The notes: generated by a model not told the origin, from the sequence alone. A stretch of DNA of 64,000 nt from Paranoxybacillus sp035645275 (GCA_035645275.1 DASQMX010000023.1:6328-70327); one strand, 5' to 3'; shown: positions 33,658-42,551, counted from the first letter of the stretch. Made by a program: numbers and translations.

Positions 33658-34923
33658 ATGTCCATTCAGAAGAAATTATCGAGATTAAAAGGCTATATGT
33701 CCATCTCGTCTCAATCAGACGACCAAAAACAGCAATTATCACAACAACCGAATGAAAAAGTGTCTATTGCCTATTTGGAACAGTGGGAGTCTTTCGGGGC
33801 AAAGCCGTTTTTCTTTGACGGTCAATATTGTTTCGTTCGCAAAGTGAGTTATCCATTACATTATCAACATGGTCATTACCAACTTGGCGAACTTTATGAC
33901 GTTCATCGTCAATGGAAACATTCACGCTTGGAGCATCCGCTTTCAAGCAAACATCATGAAGTCTCTGATTTGTTTTTCTTTGATACAGAAACAACAGGAT
34001 TAGGCAGCGGAGCAGGCAATACGATTTTTTTGCTTGGCCATGCCCGAGTGCTTGATGATCGGGTTGTGGTTCGCCAACATTTTTTGCCGAACCCGGGGGC
34101 GGAAGTAGCGCTTTATCAAAGTTTCTTATCTGAAGTAGACTATACAACCCTTGTTACGTATAATGGTAAAGCGTTTGACTGGCCCGTATTGAAAACGCGC
34201 CACACCTTTATCCGCGATGTTGTTCCGAAACTTCCGGCATTTGGGCATTACGATTTGTATCATGCCTCAAGGAGAATTTGGAAATATAAGTTGGAATCAG
34301 TACGTTTAGTCAATGTGGAAAAAGAAATACTTGGCATTGAACGTCACGAAGATATCCCGGGCTTTTTAGCACCGATGTTGTATTTCGATTTTCTTTCAAC
34401 GCAAAATCCAGAAGGAATTTTCGGTGTGTTAAAACATAATGAAATCGATGTGTTGTCATTAATTGTGTTGTACATTCATCTTTCAAAACAAATTTTAGGC
34501 GCCATTGAGATGAAGAATGCCGCTGAACAGTTTGAAATGGCACGCTGGTTTGATGCATTAGGGGAAATAAGCGCAGCGCAAGAAACGTATGAGCGGGTAG
34601 CAGAAAGTAATGGACAAGAAGCGGCAAAAGCAAAATGGAATTTATCGCTTATTCATAAAAAAGAAAAACGATATGAAGAGGCCGTTGCCATGTGGCAGGA
34701 GTTGTTACAAGATAAGAGCGATTTATTAAAAATAAAGGCTGCCACTGAGTTGGCTAAAGTATATGAACATCATTTCAAGAAAGCAGAAGAAGCGTACACG
34801 TATGCGTTACATGCTTACGAAATATGGAAGTCGCTTGTCCGAACTTTTAAACAAAAAGATGAAACGAGAGAGCAGGAATTGTTAAAGCGTCTCCATCGAT
34901 TAGAGCGGAAATTAAAAAAATGA
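33658..34923 (+). CDS. mrfB: MrfB (YprB) DEDDy-type exonuclease
   Basis: 421 residues. Ribonuclease H-like exonuclease domain at about 105-275 with FFDTETTG (Asp109, Glu111), YNGKAFDWPVL and HNEIDVLSL supplying the acidic metal ligands; the C-terminal ~130 residues are TPR-like helices (AAQETYERVAES, EAVAMWQELL). Partner of MrfA in mitomycin repair. ATG 33658 lies 4-6 bases after AGAGGTAAG. Conserved gene order with mrfA and cotD as in B. subtilis. Confidence 0.9.
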   Translation: MSIQKKLSRLKGYMSISSQSDDQKQQLSQQPNEKVSIAYLEQWESFGAKPFFFDGQYCFVRKVSYPLHYQHGHYQLGELYDVHRQWKHSRLEHPLSSKHHEVSDLFFFDTETTGLGSGAGNTIFLLGHARVLDDRVVVRQHFLPNPGAEVALYQSFLSEVDYTTLVTYNGKAFDWPVLKTRHTFIRDVVPKLPAFGHYDLYHASRRIWKYKLESVRLVNVEKEILGIERHEDIPGFLAPMLYFDFLSTQNPEGIFGVLKHNEIDVLSLIVLYIHLSKQILGAIEMKNAAEQFEMARWFDALGEISAAQETYERVAESNGQEAAKAKWNLSLIHKKEKRYEEAVAMWQELLQDKSDLLKIKAATELAKVYEHHFKKAEEAYTYALHAYEIWKSLVRTFKQKDETREQELLKRLHRLERKLKK

Positions 34924-35072
34924 TTATTTCCTTGGCAAGCGCAAAAGCCGACATAGAATAATGAATTTTCTGGGAATTTTCTAAAAACTTGTAGAAATAT
35001 CGAAAAATATGTAGAATAACTATTTGTGAGTAAACGTGAATTTTGTATATTTCGATGGAGAGAAAGGCTTTG

Positions 35073-35174
35073 ATGAGCATGTATAAGAAAATATTATATT
35101 TATTTTTTGTGGTTGTTTGTTTAATTGCCGTCGTTTTTTCTAATTTGAAACACAGTTTCTATACGTTTATGTGA
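35073..35174 (+). CDS. 33-residue predicted single-pass membrane peptide
   Basis: ATG 35073 has GAGAAAGG five bases upstream. Product: MSMYKK, one hydrophobic helix (ILYLFFVVVCLIAVVFS), then NLKHSFYTFM. Too short for automatic callers. It lies in the ~320-bp gap between mrfB and cotD and has its own ribosome binding site, typical of small bacillar membrane peptides. No family recognised. Confidence 0.5.
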   Translation: MSMYKKILYLFFVVVCLIAVVFSNLKHSFYTFM

Positions 35175-35195
35175 AAAATAGGTGTTTGTCTTAGT

Positions 35196-35223
35196 ACATG
35201 TCTACTCCTTTCATCATAGGCTG
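35196..35223 (+). promoter_or_regulatory. Possible sigma-K promoter of cotD
   Basis: AC at 35196-35197, 17-bp spacing, then CATAGGCTG (35215-35223), one base off the CATAnnnTA -10 consensus. Consistent with late mother-cell expression of cotD. Confidence 0.4.
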
Positions 35224-35261
35224 ATATTGTAACACAGCTTAAAATGAAAGGAGTCATGTTC

Positions 35262-35510
35262 ATGTATTGCGGACCAAGACCAAATGTGATAGGGCCAATC
35301 GTTCATCCAACGAAATGCTGCACACAACATCATTTCCAAGCGACGATTGTGCCGCATATTCATCCGTCTCATACGATGCATGTCAATCACCATCTTTTTC
35401 AACATCAACACTATTTCCCGCATACGGAATCTGTCGTAAGTGATGTATCCAACCAGCACTTACATTGTGGTGGACCTGGTCCATTTCCTCGATTTCCATG
35501 GGGCTATTAA
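35262..35510 (+). CDS. cotD: Spore coat protein CotD
   Basis: 82 residues, very rich in His, Pro and Cys. Begins MYCGPRPNVIGPIVHPTKCC, middle HIHPSHTMHVNHHLFQHQHYFPH, end GPGPFPRFPWGY: the CotD pattern. It is an inner-coat structural protein made in the mother cell. ATG 35262 is 8 bases after AAAGGAG; two upstream in-frame ATGs lie before or next to that site. Same neighbourhood (mrfB-cotD-ypsA) as B. subtilis. Confidence 0.92.
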   Translation: MYCGPRPNVIGPIVHPTKCCTQHHFQATIVPHIHPSHTMHVNHHLFQHQHYFPHTESVVSDVSNQHLHCGGPGPFPRFPWGY

Positions 35511-35518
35511 AAAAGGGG

Positions 35519-35554
35519 AAACAGGAACTGAAATGTTCAGTTCCTGTTTTTTAT
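35519..35554 (+). terminator. Terminator of cotD
   Basis: Perfect 12-bp stem AAACAGGAACTG / CAGTTCCTGTTT plus T-tract. Confidence 0.92.
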
Positions 35555-35570
35555 AATAAGGGGGAAGGCG

Positions 35571-36125
35571 ATGATCAAAGTTCTTGCCATCACTGGCTAT
35601 AAACCGTATGAACTTGGTATTTTTCATCATCAACATCAAGCGATTCCGTTTATTAAAAAAGCGATTGCCAAACGACTGATTCCGTTGGCTGAAGATGGAT
35701 TAGAATGGGTGATTATTAGTGGACAGCTCGGGGTCGAACTTTGGGCAGCAGAAGTTGTCTTTGACTTGCAGACGGTTTATCCACAGCTGCAGTTAGCAGT
35801 ACTTACTCCTTTTTTGGATCAAGAAGAAAATTGGAATGAGGAAAATAAAGAATATTATGAATTTATTCTTTCTCAAGCTGATTTTGTTGACAGTATTACT
35901 AAACGCAAATATGAACATCCAGGCCAATTTCGCTTGAAAAATCAATTTATTGTAGAAAAAAGTGACGGATTATTAATTGTTTATGATGATGAAAAAGAGG
36001 GCTCTCCGAAATTTATGTTAGACGTTGCGAAGAAAAAAGCAGAAGCAGGGAAATACGACATTTTTCCCATTACTTTTTATGATTTACAGGCTATCATTGA
36101 AGAGGAGCAAATGAACGATTGGTAA
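35571..36125 (+). CDS. ypsA: YpsA, DUF1273 (SLOG-fold) protein
   Basis: 184 residues, cytosolic Rossmann-like SLOG superfamily protein. ITGYKPYELGIF at the N-terminus, ISGQLGVELWAAE (glycine-rich nucleotide-sugar-type loop) and SDGLLIVYDDEKEGSPKFM near the C-terminus match YpsA. It is linked to cell division (overproduction inhibits FtsZ) and oxidative stress in B. subtilis/S. aureus; its ligand is unknown. AAGGGGGAAGG before ATG 35571. Precedes gpsB as in B. subtilis. Confidence 0.92.
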   Translation: MIKVLAITGYKPYELGIFHHQHQAIPFIKKAIAKRLIPLAEDGLEWVIISGQLGVELWAAEVVFDLQTVYPQLQLAVLTPFLDQEENWNEENKEYYEFILSQADFVDSITKRKYEHPGQFRLKNQFIVEKSDGLLIVYDDEKEGSPKFMLDVAKKKAEAGKYDIFPITFYDLQAIIEEEQMNDW

Positions 36126-36189
36126 ATTGACAATATCCTTGATTTTTGAAAAAATAAAAGGAAAGCGGAAGGAATTGAGGTGATTGGGA

Positions 36190-36486
36190 ATGCTATCAGA
36201 TCGCATCAAGCTAACGGTGAAAGACATTCTTGAAAAAGAGTTTAAAATAAGCATGAGAGGTTATAATCAAGATGAAGTCGATAAATTTTTAGATTTGATC
36301 ATTAAAGATTACGAAACATTTCATCAACAAATCGAAGAGCTGCAACAGGAGAATATGCGCTTGAAACGGCAGCTGGAAGAAGCGCAGAAACGCCAGCCTA
36401 CTCAAGCAGGAACAACAAATTTCGATATTTTACAAAGACTATCTAATTTGGAGAAGCATGTGTTTGGCAGTAAATTATATGATTAA
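36190..36486 (+). CDS. gpsB: Cell division/elongation adaptor GpsB
   Basis: 98 residues. N-terminal DivIVA-like domain (KDILEKEFKISMRGYNQDEVDKFLDLIIKDY; conserved Tyr and Asp for binding PBP arginine motifs), central coiled coil (QQIEELQQENMRLKRQLEEAQK) and the short C-terminal trimerisation helix (DILQRLSNLEKHVFGSKLYD). Shuttles PBP1 between sidewall and septum. ATG 36190 follows GAGGTGA by 7 bases; the in-frame TTG six bases upstream is less likely. Directly upstream of rnpB. Confidence 0.95.
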   Translation: MLSDRIKLTVKDILEKEFKISMRGYNQDEVDKFLDLIIKDYETFHQQIEELQQENMRLKRQLEEAQKRQPTQAGTTNFDILQRLSNLEKHVFGSKLYD

Positions 36487-36548
36487 TACATAATCCAAAA
36501 TTTACTATTGAAAAACGAGAGGAACTTGACTATAATACAACATGCCAA

Positions 36549-36967
36549 CCATTAATAATGTTCGGGTAATCGCTGCGACAATTTTTTGTCGTAGAGGAAA
36601 GTCCATGCTCGCACGGTGCTGAGATGCCCGTAGTGTTCGTGCCTAGCGAAACCATAAGCTAGGGCAGTCTGGCTACGGCTGGGCTGACGGCAGGGAAAGA
36701 ACCTAAGTCCACCTGAGGATATGGTTCGATTACCTTTAAAGTGCCACAGTGACGTAGCTCTAAGGGAAACCTTAGAGGTGGAACGCGGTAAACCCCACGA
36801 GCGAGAAACCCAAATGATGGTAGGGGCACCTTCCCGAAGGAAATGAACGGAGGGAAGGACAGATGAGTTTTTCATCTGTAGATAGATGATTACCGCCGGA
36901 GTACGAGGCGAGAAGCCGTCTGCAGTACGAAGGTACAGAACATGGCTTACAGAACATTATTAATGGG
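36549..36967 (+). ncRNA. rnpB: RNase P RNA, type B
   Basis: Catalytic RNA subunit that matures tRNA 5' ends. Conserved segments of the bacillar (type B) form are all visible: GTTCGGGTAATCGCTGC at the 5' end, GAGGAAAGTCCATGCTCGCAC (P4 strand region), AGGGCAGTCTGGCTACGGC, GAGAAACCCAAATGATGGTAGGGGCACC, and ACAGAACATGGCTTACAGAAC at the 3' end. ATTAATAATGTTC at the start pairs with GAACATTATTAAT at the end (P1). Located between gpsB and ypsC as in B. subtilis; a terminator follows. Confidence 0.97.
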
Positions 36968-36978
36968 ATTAAGCAAAT

Positions 36979-37022
36979 AAGAAAAGCTCTCCGACATTTG
37001 TGGGAGAGCTTTTCTTATTTTT
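36979..37022 (+). terminator. Terminator of rnpB
   Basis: 14-bp stem AAGAAAAGCTCTCC / GGAGAGCTTTTCTT and a T-rich tail. Confidence 0.93.
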
Positions 37023-37150
37023 AATAAAAATATGTTTATTTAAGGTGAAAATTCATTTCTAAGGGCGGAGAAATTTTTCCGGAAATGTTAAAATGAACAT
37101 ATACATAATATCTATCGTTTATTTCGGTACGTGTTTTTTAAAAAGTGTGG

Positions 37151-37788
37151 GGGAATAAGGATGCATAATGATAACTCAAAAACGTTAGAGAAAACGACAT
37201 TTTTCGAAATTGCCAAAAAAGTCATTGAATATACAGGAGAAGGTGTTATTGTTACCGATTCAAAAGGTAATATATTATTAGCGAATCCTGCTTTTGAAAT
37301 AGTAACTGGCTATAGTGTCGATGAAGTGATTGGGAAAAAACCACATATTTTACAATCTGGATTGCATGATAAGAAGTTTTATGAAAAAATGTGGAAAGAA
37401 ATTAAAAAGAAAGGTTTTTGGAAAGGTGAGATTTGGAATAAGCGGAAAGATGGAGAGCTGTTTGTCGAGTGGCTGACGATTAGTGCCGTAAAAGATAAAG
37501 AAGGAAATGTGGTAAATTATGTCGCGATCTTTTCTGATATTACCGAACATAAACAAAATGTAGAGCAGTTAAAGCGGTTAGCGCATTATGATATATTAAC
37601 AGGTGTTGCGAATCGCTACTTGTTTACGAAACGTCTAAGAAGTCTTATTCCAACATCGCGCAAAGCAAATATCATCAGCAATTTGCGTTATTGCTTTTAG
37701 ATTTAGATCGATTTAACAAGGATACCATGTTTCAAAACCGGTTCTGCTTCCGGAACTGTATGAGTTGTTAAAAACTTGGAATCAATGA
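37151..37788 (+). pseudogene. PAS-GGDEF-EAL protein remnant (frameshift and large internal deletion)
   Basis: ATG 37151 (GGGGGAATAAGG upstream) opens an intact PAS domain (GEGVIVTDSKGNILLANPAFEIVTGYS) and PAC region (YVAIFSDITEHKQ), then the start of a GGDEF domain (HYDILTGVANRYLF). A frameshift near 37660 follows; the other frame reads FALLLLDLDRFN and is then cut. The last residues, KPVLLPELYELLKTW (37735-37779), look like the C-terminus of an EAL domain (SKPLPxxEFxxLL). So the cyclase core and nearly all of the EAL domain were deleted. It interrupts the otherwise conserved rnpB-ypsC junction. Confidence 0.78.
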
Positions 37789-37805
37789 TGAATAGGGTGA
37801 GTGAA

Positions 37806-38942
37806 ATGGGAACTATTACATTAATCGCAACAGCGGCAATGGGAGTGGAATCGATTGTCGCTGATGAAGTGAGAAATCTTGGTTATGATTGTACTGTAGA
37901 AAACGGAAAAGTTACGTTCGAGGCAGATGAACTCGCGATTTGCCGTGCTAATCTATGGCTGAGAACGGCGGACCGCGTCAAATTAAAAGTAGGTGAATTT
38001 AAGGCCACGTCTTTTGAAGAATTATTTGAAAAGACGAAAGCGTTAAATTGGGCTGATTTTATCCCAGCTAATGCTGAATTTCCTGTCATCGGCAAATCGG
38101 TAAAGTCGAAATTATTCAGCGTGTCTGATTGTCAGGCGATTGTGAAAAAAGCAGTGGTAGAAAGCTTAAAACAGCATTACCGCGTTTCTTGGTTTGAAGA
38201 AACTGGTCCGCTTTACCGGATTGAAGTTGCTTTACATAAAGATATTGCGACATTGACGATTGATACGAGCGGAGTGGGTCTTCATAAGCGCGGCTATCGT
38301 GTTGGACAAGGTGAAGCACCATTGAAGGAAACATTGGCCGCAGCGCTTATTCAACTAACAAATTGGACTCCAGATCGCCCTTTTGTTGATCCATTTTGTG
38401 GTTCAGGAACGATTCCAATTGAAGCTGCTTTAATTGGTCAAAATATTGCTCCTGGTTTTAACCGAGATTTCGTTTCTGAACAGTGGGATTGGATCGGAAA
38501 ACGGAAATGGGAACAAGCACGTCAAGAAGTAGAAGACTTGGCTAATTACGATCAGCCGCTTGAAATATATGGATTTGATATTGACCATCGCATGGTGAAC
38601 ATTGCAAAAGAAAACGCGCTTGAAGCTGGATTAGCCGATTTAATTACGTTTAAACAAATGCAGGTCAAAGACTTTTCATTAAAACAGCCATACGGCGTGA
38701 TTGTTGGCAACCCGCCTTATGGTGAGCGCTTAGGAGAACGAAAAGAAGTAGAAAAAATGTATGAAGAAATGGGCAAGACATTTGCTAAGCTTGATACATG
38801 GTCGATTTACATTTTGACGTCTCATAAGGAATTCGAGAAATATTACGGCAAGCCAGCCACGAAGCGGCGCAAACTCTTTAACGGTTTTATTGAAACCCAG
38901 TATTATCAATATTGGGGGCCGCGGCCGCCGAAAAAAAGTTGA
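37806..38942 (+). CDS. ypsC: THUMP-domain RNA methyltransferase YpsC (RlmL/RlmK-N family)
   Basis: 378 residues. N-terminal THUMP RNA-binding domain (~50-160) and a Rossmann class I methyltransferase domain with DPFCGSGTIPIEA (SAM-binding motif I) and catalytic motif GNPPYGERLG (Asn302-Tyr305). This NPPY motif marks N2-guanine or N6-adenine base methylation; by homology 23S rRNA m2G is likely. Start taken at ATG 37806 (MGTITLIATAAMG), because AGGGTGAG is 4-5 bases upstream and homologues begin there; the open frame begins 30 bases earlier. Confidence 0.9.
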   Translation: MGTITLIATAAMGVESIVADEVRNLGYDCTVENGKVTFEADELAICRANLWLRTADRVKLKVGEFKATSFEELFEKTKALNWADFIPANAEFPVIGKSVKSKLFSVSDCQAIVKKAVVESLKQHYRVSWFEETGPLYRIEVALHKDIATLTIDTSGVGLHKRGYRVGQGEAPLKETLAAALIQLTNWTPDRPFVDPFCGSGTIPIEAALIGQNIAPGFNRDFVSEQWDWIGKRKWEQARQEVEDLANYDQPLEIYGFDIDHRMVNIAKENALEAGLADLITFKQMQVKDFSLKQPYGVIVGNPPYGERLGERKEVEKMYEEMGKTFAKLDTWSIYILTSHKEFEKYYGKPATKRRKLFNGFIETQYYQYWGPRPPKKS

Positions 38943-39285
38943 TATATCAAGAATTTGCGCGATTTTTTACATGGTGAGCTAGAAATTATGAGCAAATTTT
39001 AAGCCACACTTTAAGAGAGTTGGAAAAAGGAAAAATGGAGTATATGAAACAGAAAAAATAGAGTTGTCATCTGTTTGTATGAAGTTATAGACCATTTGTT
39101 AAAGCCAGATGACAGCCTGTCGTTTCACAATCCGGAGCGGGAATTGGATTTTATAATGTTAATGAACGGCTGAAATCGCTGCTTGGAGAACATGCGAAAC
39201 GACTGCTTATATCTCAAGAGGAGAAAAGGTACGACGGTTCAGCTTGTTATGCCATATAAGCAGGAAGAAAGGAGGGAATGCGTTT
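38943..39285 (+). pseudogene. Decayed LytS-type histidine kinase remnant
   Basis: Between ypsC and the LytTR regulator, one frame reads SGAGIGFYNVNERLKSLLGEHAKRL (~39133-39207), and after a +1 shift EKGTTVQLVMPYKQEE (~39222-39269). These are the G-box and C-terminal end of a LytS-like sensor kinase ATPase domain. Nothing of the membrane or GAF region is recognisable. The last codons run into the ribosome binding site of the regulator, the spacing expected of a former lytS-lytR-like operon. Confidence 0.6.
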
Positions 39286-40017
39286 TTGCGTATTCGAGTG
39301 ATGGTCGTTGATGATGAACAGCTGAGCCGCGAGGAACTCAAACATCTTTTAAGTGCTTATCAGCAAATTGACATAGTTGCCGAAGCGGATTGTGGGGAAA
39401 GCGCTTTAAAGAAGATATTGACATGGCAGCCTGATGTTGTTTTTCTCGATATTGAAATCGGAGAAATGTCAGGATTCAGCTTGGCGAAAATGTTGCAACG
39501 GTTGAAACAACCGCCGAAAATTGTCTTTGCTACAGCCTGCCCTAATTATGCGGTGGAAGCATTTCGGTACGAAGCGGTCGATTATTTGTTAAAACCGTTC
39601 GATGAGGCCCAAGTGAATGAAACCGTCATGCGTTTAATTCGCCATTTTCAAAAAGAACGTGAAACATTTCCCGAAGTTCCAGCTTCGATTCGCAAGTTAG
39701 CGATTGAGGAAGATGATCGTATCGTCTATGTCTCGCCGCATGATATTTTGTACTGCTTTCGCGAAGTAAAAGAGACAGTGATTGTGACAAACGCAAAAAC
39801 GTATTATACGAAAGTTCCTTTAAAGGAACTGGAACAAAAACTAAAAAATTATCTGTTTTTCCGCACTCATAAAAGTTATCTTGTGAATGTCGAGAAAGTC
39901 AAACAATTAACACCATGGTTTAATGGAGCATACCAGTTAACATTGACTGGTGTTCCAGATAAAATTCCAGTCAGCCGCAATTATGTTAAATTATTGCGCC
40001 AAAAATTAGAACTGTAA
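39286..40017 (+). CDS. LytTR-family response regulator (kinase partner lost)
   Basis: 243 residues. Receiver 1-120 with acidic pair Asp9/Asp10, phosphoacceptor Asp55 (VVFLDIEIGEM) and Lys in LLKPFDE; C-terminal LytTR DNA-binding domain (VPLKELEQKL, FFRTHKSYLVNVEKV, VPVSRNYVKLLRQKL type). Start TTG 39286 lies 9 bases after AAGGAGGG; the upstream ATG at 39244 is in the kinase remnant. LytTR regulators control murein hydrolases, holin-like or pyruvate uptake genes; with its kinase gone, it may be orphaned or use another donor. Confidence 0.85.
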   Translation: MRIRVMVVDDEQLSREELKHLLSAYQQIDIVAEADCGESALKKILTWQPDVVFLDIEIGEMSGFSLAKMLQRLKQPPKIVFATACPNYAVEAFRYEAVDYLLKPFDEAQVNETVMRLIRHFQKERETFPEVPASIRKLAIEEDDRIVYVSPHDILYCFREVKETVIVTNAKTYYTKVPLKELEQKLKNYLFFRTHKSYLVNVEKVKQLTPWFNGAYQLTLTGVPDKIPVSRNYVKLLRQKLEL

Positions 40018-40067
40018 TTTTGGGTAAGAAGCAAGTGCATTTGCATCTTTGGTGGGGATTTGGAAAG

Positions 40068-40190
40068 GAGGCTATCTCAAAAGTATAGGGTTAGACCCCG
40101 CAACTAAATATAAAGATCATATGTTGGGATAAATGAACTACATATTATTTATGAAATGTGCGTGAGGTCAGATCCTTATGAGACATCCTC
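40068..40190 (+). repeat. Dispersed TCAGAC hairpin element, copy C
   Basis: 123 bp bounded by GAGGCTATCTCAAAAG and CTTATGAGACATCCTC, which are imperfect inverted repeats. Inside are GGGTTAGACCCCGCAAC near the left end and GCGTGAGGTCAGATCC near the right, the same arrangement as copies A and B. Confidence 0.75.
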
Positions 40191-40292
40191 TAGACAACAA
40201 AAGAGTTCTGGTTTGAATTTCAAAATCTTTAATAGCAACATAAAACGCACCGCCTTTTGTTGATCATTTAGCTAAAAATTGAACATATAAAT

Positions 40293-40332
40293 AAAACGTT
40301 TGGGTAATTTTTTAAAACCCAAACGTTTTTTA
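40293..40332. terminator. Hairpin terminator, possibly bidirectional
   Basis: 13-bp stem AAAACGTTTGGGT / ACCCAAACGTTTT (40293-40305 with 40317-40329), then TT. Between the LytTR regulator and the leftward XRE gene. Confidence 0.75.
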
Positions 40333-40451
40333 AAATATTTTTTGCTCTTCAATTATCACACTTGTTAGTTAAGTAAAGGTTATATTGTTGCTGTTTGATT
40401 GCTTATCCCGATATGCTGAACAATGTTCATCTGTCACCAAAATATCAACCT

Positions 40452-40799
40452 TTATTTTGCTTCCATTTCCCGCTTTAGACGAATAAAGGCAATAAATTGA
40501 TTTAATTCATCTTGTGAAAGAGATTTTTCGTCTATTGTCAAACTGATTTGACTAAGGATATCTTTGCTCGTTAACTCAATCGTATCACGTTCGCTTGCAT
40601 AAGTTTCTGTCATACCTAATAAATAATCGACAGATGTTTCGAACAAAACGGCGAGTTCTTTTAACGCGTCTAATGAAGGTTGGCGATATCCTGATTCATA
40701 GCCGGCATAGGTGCTTTTTGCGATGCCAAGTCGATTCGCTGTATATTGCAGTGACCAATTCTTTGTTTTTCTTAGCTTGGATAACCGTTTTGAAATCAT
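40452..40799 (-). CDS. XRE-family helix-turn-helix repressor
   Basis: 115 residues. N-terminal Cro/CI-type HTH (SKLRKTKNWSLQYTANRLGIAKSTYAGYESGYRQPSLDALKELAVLF, residues 6-52), followed by a C-terminal helix that may mediate dimerisation (SQDELNQFIAFIRLKREME). Similar in size to SinR/Xre-type bacillar repressors. ATG 40799 preceded by AGGAGAG. Divergently placed from the malic enzyme gene across a 229-bp promoter region; whether it controls that gene is unknown. Confidence 0.82.
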   Translation of the reverse strand: MISKRLSKLRKTKNWSLQYTANRLGIAKSTYAGYESGYRQPSLDALKELAVLFETSVDYLLGMTETYASERDTIELTSKDILSQISLTIDEKSLSQDELNQFIAFIRLKREMEAK

Positions 40800-40866
40800 T
40801 GAACTGCTCTCCTATCCCGTCTGTCATGATTAAAGATAAAACGTTCGCGAAATGAATAAATAATAC

Positions 40867-40896
40867 TTGTTATCTAACTTGGAAATGGAATATAAT
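40867..40896 (+). promoter_or_regulatory. Predicted sigma-A promoter of the malic enzyme gene
   Basis: TTGTTA (40867-40872), 18-bp spacer, TATAAT (40891-40896). Confidence 0.5.
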
Positions 40897-41028
40897 TTAA
40901 TCATTAAGTCGCATAGCGCGTACGAATGTTATATCGTAATACATACTGTTTTTTAATAAAGTATAACACATTTTTAAAATGTGATGAACTTTTTCTTCTA
41001 AAAAATGAGGATAGAAAGGTAGAGTGAG

Positions 41029-42453
41029 ATGTCAATACCAAGTGGTGCAAGTATGCATATTACAATCCGTCTTCAATTTCAAAAAGACCTTGTTTCGTTT
41101 GGAGACATTGCGACTGCCATTGGAAAAGCTGGCGGGGATATTGTCGGGATTGACGTGATTTCTTCCAGTAAAACCCATACGGTTCGCGATATCACTGTCA
41201 GTGCGTTCGATACAAAACATAGCGACTTAATTACGGACATGTTGAAAAAAATTAATGGTGTCAAAGTCATTCATGTATCTGACCGAACATTTTTAATGCA
41301 CATTGGCGGAAAAATTGAAATGAAATCAAAAATCCCAATTAAAAATCGCGATGATTTATCACGTGTTTATACTCCAGGAGTTGCCCGCGTTTGTACAGCG
41401 ATTGCTGAAGATCCAACCAAGGCTTATTCACTGACGATTAAGCGTAACACTGTCGCTGTTGTTTCAGATGGTACAGCGGTGCTTGGGCTTGGCGATATCG
41501 GACCGCATGCGGCAATGCCGGTCATGGAAGGAAAAGCGATGTTGTTTAAGCAGCTTGCCGGTGTTGATGCGTTTCCGATTTGTTTAGATACGAAAGATAC
41601 GGAAGAAATTATTCAAATCGTCAAAGCGATTGCTCCTGCTTTTGGGGGAATTAACTTAGAAGATATTTCTGCCCCTCGCTGCTTTGAAATTGAAGAAAGA
41701 TTAAAGAAAGAATTGGATATTCCTGTTTTCCATGATGATCAGCACGGTACAGCTGTAGTCTTGTTGGCTGGGCTGTTGAATGCATTAAAAATCGTCGGCA
41801 AAAAATTAGAGGATATTAAAGTTGTTTTAACGGGAATTGGTGCAGCTGGAATTGCCTGCACGAAAATTTTGCTTGCTGCCGGCGTGCGCAACATTATTGG
41901 TGTTGACCGACACGGGGCAATCCATCGAGGGGTAAATTATGAGAATCCGTATTGGATGGAATATGCTCAAATAACAAATCCAGATAATTTAAGTGGAACG
42001 TTATCCGATGTAATTAAAGGTGCCGATGTATTTATTGGTGTTTCTGCGCCAGGCATTTTAACAGTAGAAGATATTAAGAAAATGGCAAAAGATCCGATTG
42101 TTTTTGCAATGGCGAATCCTGTACCGGAGATTGATCCGGAACTTGCTGAACCATATGTTCGTGTCATGGCGACTGGAAGATCGGATTATCCAAACCAAAT
42201 TAATAACGTTCTTTGCTTCCCTGGTATTTTCCGTGGGGCGTTAGATTGCCGGGCAAAAGAAATTAATGAAGAAATGAAATTAGCAGCAGCCCAGGCAATT
42301 GCTTCTGTAGTAACAGATGAAGAATTAAGTGAAACGTACATCATTCCAAGCGTTTTCAACAATAAAGTAGCAGAACGGGTACGCGAAGCGGTTATTAAAG
42401 CAGCATATCGTACAGGAGTGGCCCGTAAAGAGGCGATCGCTCCTACAGAGTAA
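41029..42453 (+). CDS. NAD(P)-dependent malic enzyme with N-terminal ACT domain
   Basis: 474 residues. Oxidative decarboxylation of malate to pyruvate. Residues 1-85 form an ACT regulatory domain (ITIRLQFQKDLVSFGDIATAIGKAGGDIVGIDV). The catalytic part has YTPGVARVC, SDGTAVLGLGDIG, EDISAPRCFEIE and FHDDQHGTA (metal and substrate residues), and the cofactor loop TGIGAAGIACT. Longer than ytsJ-type enzymes (~410 aa) by the ACT domain, which suggests allosteric control by a small molecule. ATG 41029 with GAAAGGTAGAG upstream. Followed by a terminator. Confidence 0.92.
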   Translation: MSIPSGASMHITIRLQFQKDLVSFGDIATAIGKAGGDIVGIDVISSSKTHTVRDITVSAFDTKHSDLITDMLKKINGVKVIHVSDRTFLMHIGGKIEMKSKIPIKNRDDLSRVYTPGVARVCTAIAEDPTKAYSLTIKRNTVAVVSDGTAVLGLGDIGPHAAMPVMEGKAMLFKQLAGVDAFPICLDTKDTEEIIQIVKAIAPAFGGINLEDISAPRCFEIEERLKKELDIPVFHDDQHGTAVVLLAGLLNALKIVGKKLEDIKVVLTGIGAAGIACTKILLAAGVRNIIGVDRHGAIHRGVNYENPYWMEYAQITNPDNLSGTLSDVIKGADVFIGVSAPGILTVEDIKKMAKDPIVFAMANPVPEIDPELAEPYVRVMATGRSDYPNQINNVLCFPGIFRGALDCRAKEINEEMKLAAAQAIASVVTDEELSETYIIPSVFNNKVAERVREAVIKAAYRTGVARKEAIAPTE

Positions 42454-42521
42454 TTAATTACTTATAACTTATGTGCTTGCATAACATAAGTCGATGTTAA
42501 AATTTCAGATATTTTTAAAGG

Positions 42522-42551
42522 GCACTTGCAGCAAAAGCAAGTGCTTTTTTA
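42522..42551 (+). terminator. Terminator of the malic enzyme gene
   Basis: Stem GCACTTGC / GCAAGTGC (42522-42529 with 42537-42544), T6. Confidence 0.9.
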
